Made by a program: the position numbers and the translations under genes. 64,000 bases of DNA. Source: Sulfitobacter sp. D7 (GTDB lineage: Bacteria; Pseudomonadota; Alphaproteobacteria; Rhodobacterales; Rhodobacteraceae). The notes beneath the pieces are model-generated. The model was not told the DNA's origin and did not search any database. It saw nothing but the letters and a program-made list of their open reading frames with translations. The DNA lies in NCBI RefSeq assembly GCF_003611275.1, contig NZ_CP020694.1, forward strand, positions 186,001 through 250,000, given 5' to 3'. Shown here piece after piece: positions 15,379-24,019 of the stretch (positions are counted from its first letter, which is position 1; each line of letters starts with the position of its first letter).

Positions 15379-18132
15379 ATGTCTGAGAAGGACCAGCAAA
15401 AGGCGGCGGCTGTCGAAACCGCCGCAACCGGTGACCGAGGCGGACTGAGCCAGGCGGAACTGGACGAACTTGTCGCTTCTTCTGATACGGGCGGCCGTGC
15501 TGTCAGCGGGCTGATGGGCACTTTGCTGCTGTTGGTGGCACTGGCTTGGTCGCTGTTTCAACTCTACATCGCGTCACCCATTGGTCTGTTCAATGATACG
15601 CTGGCCCGCTCCATTCACTTGGGCTTTGCCGTATTCCTTGGCATCATGGTGTTCCCGGCCACGCGCACGAGTTTTCAGGTGGCACTTGGTGTCATCGTTC
15701 CGGCCGTTCTTGCCGCGCTCTTTATGGTCAGCACCAAAGATTCGACCGCGATTTGGTGGATCCCGATCCCCGCACTTTTCGTGATTGCGACAGTGCTGCT
15801 CGGCTCGCCCAAGAACCGCGTTCCAATCTGGGAATGGGCCTTGGCCATCGTCGGCACCTTTTGTGCGCTATACCTCTTTATCTTCTACCGCGAGATCGCC
15901 AACCGCGTCGGTGCACCAATCCTGCCAGACTATATTGCAGGTGTTACCGGATTGTTAATTCTGCTCGAAGCCACCCGCCGCGCCCTTGGGCCTGCGTTGA
16001 TGATCGTGGCGAGCATTTTTCTTTTCTACACCGTGCTTGGCCCTTCTATGCCCAGCATCATCGCCCATAAGGGCAACAGCCTGTCGGAGATCGTGAACCA
16101 CCAGTGGATCACGACCGAGGGCGTCTTTGGCATTGCGCTTGGGGTCTCTACCTCCTTTGTGTTCCTCTTCGTGCTGTTTGGCTCACTTTTGGACCGTGCG
16201 GGCGCGGGCAACTATTTCATTCAGGTCGCGTTTAGCCTCATGGGGCACATGCGCGGCGGACCAGCGAAAGCGGCTGTTGTGGCATCCGCCATGACCGGCC
16301 TGATTTCCGGTTCCTCCATCGCGAACGTTGTGACCACCGGCACATTCACCATTCCGCTGATGAAGAAAGTGGGCTTCAACTCCGAGAAAGCCGGCGCGGT
16401 CGAGGTGGCCTCTTCGGTCAACGGTCAGATCATGCCGCCTGTGATGGGCGCTGCGGCGTTCCTGATGGTCGAGTATGTCGGCATCCCCTATTTCGACGTG
16501 GTCAAACACGCCTTCTTGCCTGCGGTTATCTCTTACATCGCGCTGGTCTACATCGTGCACCTTGAAGCGATGAAAGCCGGGATGCAGGGTCTGCCCCGCG
16601 CCTATACGCCCAAGCCGCTGGTGCAGCAGTTGATCGGCATCGCCTTTGCGATCATCGCCATCTGCGCCCTGTCTTTCGCGGTTTACTACCTAATGGGCTG
16701 GATCCGCCCGGCCTTCCCTGAGACGGCGGGCTACATCATCTTTGTCTTCCTCACGGCGGTCTATGTTGGTCTGCTCTATGTCGCCAGCAAAGAAGAGCCG
16801 CTGAAGCTGGACGATCCCAATGCTGAGGTGACATCGCTGCCGATGCCCGGACCGACCGCGCGGTCGGGGCTGCATTTCATCCTGCCCGTGGTCGTGCTGG
16901 TCTGGGCGCTGATGGTCGACCGTCTGTCGCCCGGCCTTTCGGCCTTTTGGGCGGCGGCTTACATGATCTTTATCCTGCTGACACAGCGCCCGTTGATGGC
17001 GATGTTCCGCGGCGAAAGCCAGTTTGTGAACGACGTGAAGGCGGGTGTGCTTGACCTGATCGACGGGTTGGTCACCGGCGCACGCAACATGATCGGTATC
17101 GGCATCGCCACGGCAACGGCTGGTATCATCGTCGGCGCGGTGAGCCAGACCGGCGTCGGCTCGGCGCTGGCGGATGTGGTTGAGGTGCTCTCGGGCGGCA
17201 ATATCCTTGCGATCCTCTTCCTGACCGCGGTCCTGTCGCTGATCCTTGGCATGGGCTTGCCCACCACTGCGAACTACATCGTGGTTTCGGCGCTGTTGGC
17301 GCCAGTGATCGTGACATTGGGTCAGCAGAACGGGCTGATCGTGCCACTGATCGCTGTGCACCTCTTTGTCTTCTATTTCGGCATCATGGCCGACGTGACC
17401 CCGCCGGTGGGTCTGGCAAGCTTTGCCGCCGCCGCCGTTTCGGGCGGTGATCCGATCCGCACGGGTCTCGTGGCCTTCTTCTACTCCCTGCGCACTGCGG
17501 CGCTGCCGTTCCTGTTTATCTTCAACACGGAACTGCTGTTGATCGGGGTCACATGGGGGCAGGGGCTGTTCATCTTTGTCGTGGCAACTGTGGCGATGTT
17601 GCTTTTTGCCGCCGCGACCCAAGGCTGGTTTTTGGCGCGTAACCGTTTCTATGAAACCATCGCGTTGCTGCTGATTGCCTTTACCCTGTTCCGCCCGGGG
17701 TTCTGGATGGACATGGTCTATCCGCCCTATAGCGAAGAAGCGCCGACCGAGATCGTGCAGGCGGCTGAGGAAACGCCCGCCGGTGAGCGGCTGCGCCTGC
17801 GCGTTGCGGGAGTGAACGATCTGGGCGATCCGCTGGAATTCGTCGCGCTGCTGCCGATTGGCGCGGGCGAGACGGGGGCCGAGAAGCTGGAAGCCGCAGG
17901 TCTCATGTTCCGCGAGGATGGCGACAAGATGATCATCGACGATGTCCTCTACGATAGCCCTGCGCAGGGCGCGGGCCTTGATTGGGACCAAGAGGTGCTG
18001 CGCGTGCTGAAACCGATGCCGCAACCCAGCAAATATTGGATGTTCATCCCCGCGCTGTTGCTGCTGGCACTGGTCGTCTTCCTGCAACGGGGCCGTGCCG
18101 CGCGTGACACCCGCAAGCCCGCGACAGCCTGA
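15379..18132 (+). CDS. TRAP transporter fused 4TM/12TM permease with C-terminal soluble domain
   Basis: 917 residues. The small (DctQ-like) and large (DctM-like) subunits are fused, as is usual for TAXI systems, with conserved loops such as GSSIANVVTTGTFTIPLMKK and LGMGLPTTANYIV. After the last transport helix come about 110 residues of a soluble, PDZ-like-looking stretch and a final membrane helix (about 885-905); this end probably corresponds to DUF3394, found only on some TRAP permeases. A universal stress protein gene follows 12 bp after the stop. It moves the TAXI ligand across the inner membrane. Confidence 0.93.
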   Translation: MSEKDQQKAAAVETAATGDRGGLSQAELDELVASSDTGGRAVSGLMGTLLLLVALAWSLFQLYIASPIGLFNDTLARSIHLGFAVFLGIMVFPATRTSFQVALGVIVPAVLAALFMVSTKDSTAIWWIPIPALFVIATVLLGSPKNRVPIWEWALAIVGTFCALYLFIFYREIANRVGAPILPDYIAGVTGLLILLEATRRALGPALMIVASIFLFYTVLGPSMPSIIAHKGNSLSEIVNHQWITTEGVFGIALGVSTSFVFLFVLFGSLLDRAGAGNYFIQVAFSLMGHMRGGPAKAAVVASAMTGLISGSSIANVVTTGTFTIPLMKKVGFNSEKAGAVEVASSVNGQIMPPVMGAAAFLMVEYVGIPYFDVVKHAFLPAVISYIALVYIVHLEAMKAGMQGLPRAYTPKPLVQQLIGIAFAIIAICALSFAVYYLMGWIRPAFPETAGYIIFVFLTAVYVGLLYVASKEEPLKLDDPNAEVTSLPMPGPTARSGLHFILPVVVLVWALMVDRLSPGLSAFWAAAYMIFILLTQRPLMAMFRGESQFVNDVKAGVLDLIDGLVTGARNMIGIGIATATAGIIVGAVSQTGVGSALADVVEVLSGGNILAILFLTAVLSLILGMGLPTTANYIVVSALLAPVIVTLGQQNGLIVPLIAVHLFVFYFGIMADVTPPVGLASFAAAAVSGGDPIRTGLVAFFYSLRTAALPFLFIFNTELLLIGVTWGQGLFIFVVATVAMLLFAAATQGWFLARNRFYETIALLLIAFTLFRPGFWMDMVYPPYSEEAPTEIVQAAEETPAGERLRLRVAGVNDLGDPLEFVALLPIGAGETGAEKLEAAGLMFREDGDKMIIDDVLYDSPAQGAGLDWDQEVLRVLKPMPQPSKYWMFIPALLLLALVVFLQRGRAARDTRKPATA

Positions 18133-18144
18133 GGAGGGCGCACC

Positions 18145-18576
18145 ATGTTTGACAATATCTTGCTGACTGTTGACCTGAGTGACCCAAAATCATGGGAGAA
18201 AGCGCTGCCGCAGGCGGTGGATATGATCCGCCTGTCCAAGGGCACCCTGCATATCCTGTCGGTCGTGCCTGACATGGGCACGCCGCTGGTCGAAGGGTTC
18301 TTTCCCGCAGATTACGAAAAACAGGCCACGGGCCGCGCGGCCAAGGCGCTTGAAAAGCTTGTCGAGCGGGAAGTGCCTGATGACGTAAAGGTGAAGCAGC
18401 ACCTCAAGTTCGGCAAAATCCACCGCGAGGCGCTGAAAACGATAAAGAAATCAAACGCCGATCTGGTGGTCATGGGATCAGAACACCCCGACAGCCTGCG
18501 TGAATTCCTCGTTGGCTCCAATGCCGACCGCATTGTGCGTCGTTCGCCTGTTTCCGTTTTGGTCGTGAGGGCGTAA
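18145..18576 (+). CDS. Universal stress protein (UspA family)
   Basis: 143 residues with the alpha/beta Usp fold and the C-terminal ATP-binding pattern GSEHPDSLREFLVGSNADRIVRRSPVSVLVV. A strong GAGGAGG lies 7 nt before the ATG. Usp genes sit in TRAP operons elsewhere; TeaD of the Halomonas ectoine TRAP system binds ATP and damps uptake. By analogy this protein may tune the neighbouring permease. Confidence 0.9.
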   Translation: MFDNILLTVDLSDPKSWEKALPQAVDMIRLSKGTLHILSVVPDMGTPLVEGFFPADYEKQATGRAAKALEKLVEREVPDDVKVKQHLKFGKIHREALKTIKKSNADLVVMGSEHPDSLREFLVGSNADRIVRRSPVSVLVVRA

Positions 18577-18643
18577 GACACGTGCGTCGCGGAGATAAGC
18601 AGGGAAATGGTCCATTGCGCCGCGTTGTTCGGAGTATTCACGC

Positions 18644-19726
18644 ATGACCCCTTTCGCGATTGCCGGCGTGCAGATGTACGTCAATGCCTTGCAGCCCAAT
18701 GTCGATGGCATGATCCAGCGGCTCGACATTCTGATGGCACGCTTCCCTTGGACGCAGATGGTGCTGTTCTCTGAACTGGCGCCTTTCGGCCCGCTCGACC
18801 GGTTTGCCCTGCCGCCCGAGAACGAGACGATTGAACAGTTTCAGGCCGCCGCGCGGCGGCACCGCGTCTGGCTGATCCCCGGTTCGATGTTCCTAAAGCA
18901 TCCCGAAGATGGCCGGGTCTATAACACTTCCGTCGTCATCAACCCCGAAGGCGAAGTGGTGCGCCGCTATGCCAAGATGTTCCCATTCCGGCCCTATGAG
19001 GCCGGGATCGCGGCGGGCAATGAATTCTGCATCTTCGATGTGCCGGATGTGGGCCGCTTTGGCCTGTCGATCTGCTATGACATGTGGTTCCCCGAGACGA
19101 CGCGCCAGCTGACCTCTCAGGGTGTCGAAGTGCTGTTGCACCCGGTTTTGACTGGCACCACGGACCGCGACGCAGAGCTTGCCATCGCGCGGGCCACGGC
19201 GGCGCAGTTCCAGTGCTATATCTTTGACGTGAACGGCCTTGGCGCTGGCGGTGTGGGCAAGTCCTGTGTCGTTGATCCGACCTCGATGGTGCTGCACCAG
19301 TCGGCAGGCCAAGAAGACATGTTCCCGATTGAGATCGATCTCAACATGGTGCGCCGCCAGCGTGAGACGGGGATGAAGGGCTTGGGCCAGTTGCTCAAAT
19401 CCTTCCGTGATCGCCCGACCGATTTCCCGGTCTATGACCGCGACAGCGGCGCGGATGCTTTCCTGCACACCCTCGGCCCGCTCGAAGTTCCGCAGCAGGG
19501 CAGCCGCGCGGGGCTGCATGTCGATGTGCCCGCCCAGCAGGTGCCTGCCGAGATCCCCGCCTATAAGGGCAAGAACGGTTTCCCGCCGGAACCGCTTGCC
19601 AGCGCCACCGCCGGCACCGCGCCGGAAGTGGCACAGACACCGGCGCCCGCGGCACCTGCTGCGGCCATGCCAGACCCACAAACAACGCCCGAAACACCCG
19701 GGCAGAACGACAATACCAGCGGCTAG
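18644..19726 (+). CDS. Nitrilase-superfamily carbon-nitrogen hydrolase with Pro/Ala tail
   Basis: 360 residues. The catalytic triad is visible: E44 (FSELAPFG), K111 (RYAKMFPF) and C144 (LSICYDMWFPE). The folded domain ends near residue 290, and the last 60 or so residues are rich in Pro, Ala and Thr and probably disordered. The family hydrolyses amides or carbamoyl groups; some members act on N-carbamoylputrescine or omega-amides. Being next to a PLP decarboxylase-like gene fits an amine or amide pathway, but the substrate cannot be read from sequence. GGAG sits 9 nt before the ATG. Confidence 0.88.
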   Translation: MTPFAIAGVQMYVNALQPNVDGMIQRLDILMARFPWTQMVLFSELAPFGPLDRFALPPENETIEQFQAAARRHRVWLIPGSMFLKHPEDGRVYNTSVVINPEGEVVRRYAKMFPFRPYEAGIAAGNEFCIFDVPDVGRFGLSICYDMWFPETTRQLTSQGVEVLLHPVLTGTTDRDAELAIARATAAQFQCYIFDVNGLGAGGVGKSCVVDPTSMVLHQSAGQEDMFPIEIDLNMVRRQRETGMKGLGQLLKSFRDRPTDFPVYDRDSGADAFLHTLGPLEVPQQGSRAGLHVDVPAQQVPAEIPAYKGKNGFPPEPLASATAGTAPEVAQTPAPAAPAAAMPDPQTTPETPGQNDNTSG

Positions 19727-19791
19727 GCCGAGGTTAGGTTCGCACACTGCGGTACCTAGGCATCGGTCGGCCCTCCAGCAGAGGACGACTG

Positions 19792-22527
19792 ATGCATTCT
19801 ATGAACGACTATTCCTCGGCCATTCAACTGCGGTCGGATCGGTGGAGCGCCCTGCGCGCCGCCGCCGCCGCCATGTCGCGTGACCCTAAGGGCAAAGGCG
19901 CGGCGCAGGGCCGCAAGGAAATCGAGGCGCTGTTCGACTCGCTGGCCCTGATCGAGCCCTATTGGGCCTTTCCGGGCATGTCCGCCTTTGACCACATGCG
20001 CCGTCAATTTGCCCATGGCAATTTCGAGGATCTGGCCTTTGCCGTGAACCGGGTGACCCGTGCGCTGACCACCGGCGCTTACCGGCGGCGCACGATCCCG
20101 CTGGAACGCGACAGTCTGGATCAAGACGAACATGACGACGAGGCGATGCTCCCACCCGAGGCGCGCGCTCTGGCCAAGCCCTATTTCGAAGTGCTTATCG
20201 TTGACAATGTGAACGAACAGCAAGAGCGCTGGCTGCGCAGCAATGTCACCCGCATGCGCCGCAGCGAAGACCCGTTTATCTACGAAGCCGTCGTGGTGCC
20301 GAGCCTCGAAGACGCGCTGATTGCGGTGATGTTCAACCACAACATCCAAGCCATCGTCGTCCGCCCCGGCCTGACATTGAAATCAAAGGTCGATCAGCAG
20401 ATCCTGACCCGCTACCTCGCCCGCGCGGGGGGGCAGGATGAGATCGACGCGCTTGAACCTGAAAGCTATGGCCCCGAACTTTGCCGGATGATCGCCAAGG
20501 TCCGGCCCGAGTTGGACGCCTATCTGGTCACCGAACGTTCGGTCGAGGATATCGCCGGGCTGGATCTGGGGATTTGTCGGCGGGTTTTCTACAACCAAGA
20601 AGACTTCATGGAGTTGCACCTCAATATCCTGCGCGGGGTGCAGGCGCGCAACAAGTCGCCCTTCTTCACCGCGCTGGTGGAATATTCCAAGCAGCCCACA
20701 GGCGTTTTCCACGCCATGCCCATCAGCCGCGGCAAGTCGATCACCCGCAGCCATTGGATTCAGGACATGGGGGCGTTTTACGGGCCTAATATCTTCTTAG
20801 CGGAAACTTCCGCCACGTCCGGCGGTCTCGACAGTCTGTTGGAACCGCATGGCCCGATCAAAGAGGCACAGGAACTCGCCAGCCGGGCTTTCGGCTCTAA
20901 GCAGACGTTTTTCGCCACCAACGGCACCTCAACCTGCAACAAGATCGTCGTGCAGGCGCTGGTGCGGCCCGGTGACATCGTGCTGGTCGACCGCGACTGC
21001 CACAAGTCGCATCACTACGGCATGGTGCTGGCCGGCGCGCAGGTCAGCTATCTCGACAGCTATCCGCTGAATGAATACTCGATGTATGGCGCGGTGCCCC
21101 TGCGCGAAATCAAGCACCGGCTGCTGGAGCTGAAAGCGGCGGGCAAGCTTGATCGGGTGCGGATGCTTCTGCTGACCAACTGCACTTTCGACGGGCTGGT
21201 CTATAACGTCGAGCGGGTGATGGAGGAATGTCTGGCGATCAAGCCCGATCTGATCTTCCTCTGGGATGAGGCGTGGTTCGCTTTCGCCCGGTTTAGTCCC
21301 ACATATCGCCAGCGCACGGCGATGAACGCGGCCAACACCCTGCGCGAGAAATTCAAGTCTGACGCCCATGCCGACGCCTATGAAGCGCAGCAAAAGACGC
21401 TGAAAGACGCGGATGATGAGACCCTGCTCAACACCCGGCTGATCCCGCCGCCGCAGGCGCGGGTGCGGGCCTATGCCACGCAATCGACCCATAAAACCCT
21501 GACCTCCCTGCGGCAGGGGTCGATGATCCATGTCAACGATCAGGACTTCAAAGGCGAGGTCGAACAAAGCTTCCACGAAGCCTATATGACGCACACGTCA
21601 ACCTCGCCAAACTACCAGATCATCGCCTCGCTGGATGTGGGGCGGCGGCAGGTCGAACTTGAGGGCTTTGAGTTCGTGCAGCGGCAGGTCGAAGCGGCGA
21701 TGTCGATGCGCCGCGCAATCAGTGAACACCCGTTGTTGCGCAAGTATTTCAAAGTGCTGACCGCGGGCGACATGATCCCCGAAACCCACCGCGAAAGCGG
21801 GGTGACCAGCTATTACGACACCGAACAGGGCTGGACCGACATGTGGGATTGCTGGGAACAGGACGAGTTTGTCCTCGACGCCACTCGCGTGACCCTCGCC
21901 GTGGGCGGCACCGGCTGGGATGGCGATACCTTCAAGACGCAGATCCTAATGGATAAATACGGCATCCAGATCAACAAGACCTCGCGCAATACCGTGTTGT
22001 TCATGACCAACATCGGCACCACGCGCTCTTCGGTCGCCTATCTGATCGAAGTGCTGGTCGAGATCGCCAAATCGCTCGACGATCTTTTGGACGATGCCAG
22101 CCGGATGGAACGGCTATCGTTCGATCGGCGTGTCACCAACCTGATGGAAAACTACCCCCCGCTGCCGGATTTCAGTTGCTTCCACGAAGCCTTCCGCGCC
22201 GCGGATACGCCAGAGGGGGACATTCGCACGCCCTTCTTCCTCGCCTATGATGAGAAAAACTGTGACTACCTCGACCTGAACGGCTCACTCCAAGAGGTGA
22301 TGGACGCGGGCGATACCGTTGTCTCGGCCAGTTTCATCATCCCCTATCCGCCCGGCTTTCCGATCCTTGTCCCCGGACAGGTCGTCAGTCAGGAAATTCT
22401 CGACTTTATGCGTGCCTTGGACGTGAGCGAGATCCACGGATACCGGCCCGATCTGGGCCTGCGCGTCTTTACCGCGGAGGCGCTGAAACGCGTGCGCCGC
22501 AAAGACCTTTCTTCTTCACCCGTTTGA
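19792..22527 (+). CDS. Large PLP-dependent Orn/Lys/Arg decarboxylase-family protein
   Basis: 911 residues, 150-200 longer than E. coli AdiA, CadA or SpeF. Residues 1-130 form an extra helical region, followed by a flavodoxin-like wing domain (about 131-260) and the PLP fold (about 280-700). Key residues are present: H404 (DRDCHKSHHYG) for cofactor stacking, D492 (LWDEAWFA) for the pyridine nitrogen, and Schiff-base K568 in ATQSTHKTLTS. The C-terminal domain keeps FIIPYPPGFPILVPGQ. The fold predicts decarboxylation of a basic or related amino acid, but substrate and even reaction are uncertain for this branch. GAGGA precedes the ATG, and the ATP-grasp gene follows after 17 nt. Confidence 0.88.
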   Translation: MHSMNDYSSAIQLRSDRWSALRAAAAAMSRDPKGKGAAQGRKEIEALFDSLALIEPYWAFPGMSAFDHMRRQFAHGNFEDLAFAVNRVTRALTTGAYRRRTIPLERDSLDQDEHDDEAMLPPEARALAKPYFEVLIVDNVNEQQERWLRSNVTRMRRSEDPFIYEAVVVPSLEDALIAVMFNHNIQAIVVRPGLTLKSKVDQQILTRYLARAGGQDEIDALEPESYGPELCRMIAKVRPELDAYLVTERSVEDIAGLDLGICRRVFYNQEDFMELHLNILRGVQARNKSPFFTALVEYSKQPTGVFHAMPISRGKSITRSHWIQDMGAFYGPNIFLAETSATSGGLDSLLEPHGPIKEAQELASRAFGSKQTFFATNGTSTCNKIVVQALVRPGDIVLVDRDCHKSHHYGMVLAGAQVSYLDSYPLNEYSMYGAVPLREIKHRLLELKAAGKLDRVRMLLLTNCTFDGLVYNVERVMEECLAIKPDLIFLWDEAWFAFARFSPTYRQRTAMNAANTLREKFKSDAHADAYEAQQKTLKDADDETLLNTRLIPPPQARVRAYATQSTHKTLTSLRQGSMIHVNDQDFKGEVEQSFHEAYMTHTSTSPNYQIIASLDVGRRQVELEGFEFVQRQVEAAMSMRRAISEHPLLRKYFKVLTAGDMIPETHRESGVTSYYDTEQGWTDMWDCWEQDEFVLDATRVTLAVGGTGWDGDTFKTQILMDKYGIQINKTSRNTVLFMTNIGTTRSSVAYLIEVLVEIAKSLDDLLDDASRMERLSFDRRVTNLMENYPPLPDFSCFHEAFRAADTPEGDIRTPFFLAYDEKNCDYLDLNGSLQEVMDAGDTVVSASFIIPYPPGFPILVPGQVVSQEILDFMRALDVSEIHGYRPDLGLRVFTAEALKRVRRKDLSSSPV

Positions 22528-22544
22528 CCAAAAGGACCCACGAC

Positions 22545-24002
22545 ATGGTAAAAATTCTCAAGAATATCTCCGAAATCCGCCGGTTCTTTCACCGAAACGA
22601 GGACCCGGTCTATTTCATCTCGGCCACCAACTTCAATCTGTTGGGCCTTGATGAATGGGTGAAGAATTTCAAATACATCTGCTATATCGACTGCTACGGC
22701 GGTAAGCACCCCAACGTCTTTTGCCCCTCGGAACAGCCCCATGCAGAGTTCCAGAGCATCGAGGACATCAACAACTACTTGCTGCAGCACAAAGAGGTCA
22801 TCGACTTTATCAAGCGCCGCGGCGGCAAGCCCAAGTTCGTCTTTTTGATGTTCGACGAAGAGACCGAGCGTCTCAGCAAGGAGTTGGGCGCCGAGGTCTG
22901 GTTCCCGAAAGCCAAGCTGCGCCAGTCGATGGACAACAAGATCGAAACCGTGCGCATCGGCAACAAGGCGGGCGTGCCCTCGGTGCCGAACGTTCTGGCC
23001 GAGGTGAAATCTTACGACGACCTGAAAAAGACCTGCGAGGAGGCCGGGATCGGTCATGATCTGGTGTTGCAGTCGGCCTATGGCGACAGCGGGCACACGA
23101 CCTTCTTCATCAAGTCCGAAGCCGACTTCCGCCGCCACGAGAGCGAGATCATCGGCGAGGGCGAGATCAAGATCATGAAGCGGATCGATTGCCGTGGCGC
23201 GGCGATCGAGGCCTGTGCGACCAAGGAGGGCACCATCGTCGGCCCGCTGATGACCGAACTTGTGGGTTTCAAAGAACTGACCCCCTATCGCGGCGGCTGG
23301 TGCGGGAATGAAATCCTCGCCACCGCCTTCCCGCCGAAGGTGCGGGAGAAGGCCCGCGATCTGACCTTCAAGTTCGGGGAGCAGCTGCGCAAGGAGGGTT
23401 ATCGCGGCTATTTCGAGCTCGATTTCCTGATCGACAAAAAGACCGGCGATCTGTGGTTGGGTGAGTTGAACCCGCGCATCACAGGCGCGTCTTCGATGAC
23501 CAACCACGCCGCCTTCGCCCATGCCGATGCGCCGCTCTTCCTGTTCCACCTGTTGGAGTTCAGCCGCAAGAAGTTCAACCTCGACGTGGATGAGTTGAAC
23601 GCCCGCTGGGCCGATCCGGACAACATCGACGGTTGGAGCCAGATGGTCATCAAACACACCGATGACAGTGTCGACATCTGCACCGAAGCGCCCGAGACCG
23701 GCATCTACAAGATGAAGGAAGACGGCAGCGTGGTCTTTGACCGCTTCGACTATCACCGCCGCGCGGTGGAGAGCGAGAACGAAGCCTTCTTCCTGCGCAT
23801 CCTGCAACCGGGTGATTACCGCTACGAAGGCGCGGATATCGGCATCCTTGTGACGCGGGGGCGGTCGATGACCAAGTCTTTCCAGTTGAATGAGCGCGCG
23901 AAAAAGTGGATCCATGGGATCAAACGCAGTGTGGACGGCAAACCCCTGCCCACCGCGTCTGCTGGTCCGGAGCTTTCTGATCCGGCGTTCAAGATCCTGT
24001 AG
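22545..24002 (+). CDS. ATP-grasp ligase-like enzyme (biotin carboxylase-like fold)
   Basis: 485 residues, start after AAAGGA. ATP-grasp features run from about 125 to 360: a nucleotide-binding stretch near GHDLVLQSAYGDSGHTTFF, and the metal/ATP site ending YFELDFLIDKKTG...WLGELNPRITGASS. The last 120 residues form a separate domain. There is no biotin partner or transcarboxylase gene, so it is unlikely to be a real biotin carboxylase. ATP-grasp enzymes join a carboxylate to an amine or thiol through an acyl-phosphate, so coupling to the decarboxylase product is a reasonable guess. It lies tightly between the decarboxylase and the Ntn-hydrolase. Confidence 0.8.
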   Translation: MVKILKNISEIRRFFHRNEDPVYFISATNFNLLGLDEWVKNFKYICYIDCYGGKHPNVFCPSEQPHAEFQSIEDINNYLLQHKEVIDFIKRRGGKPKFVFLMFDEETERLSKELGAEVWFPKAKLRQSMDNKIETVRIGNKAGVPSVPNVLAEVKSYDDLKKTCEEAGIGHDLVLQSAYGDSGHTTFFIKSEADFRRHESEIIGEGEIKIMKRIDCRGAAIEACATKEGTIVGPLMTELVGFKELTPYRGGWCGNEILATAFPPKVREKARDLTFKFGEQLRKEGYRGYFELDFLIDKKTGDLWLGELNPRITGASSMTNHAAFAHADAPLFLFHLLEFSRKKFNLDVDELNARWADPDNIDGWSQMVIKHTDDSVDICTEAPETGIYKMKEDGSVVFDRFDYHRRAVESENEAFFLRILQPGDYRYEGADIGILVTRGRSMTKSFQLNERAKKWIHGIKRSVDGKPLPTASAGPELSDPAFKIL

Positions 24003-24019
24003 CAAGATGAAAGGCCGCG

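Noticed and set aside
16690..18087. 465-codon minus-strand frame opposite the TRAP permease
   Set aside because: It is Gln/His/Arg-rich with no hydrophobic or domain pattern, a shadow of the permease.
22545..24002. True biotin carboxylase annotation
   Set aside because: There is no biotin carrier, no carboxyltransferase, and the C-terminal region is different.
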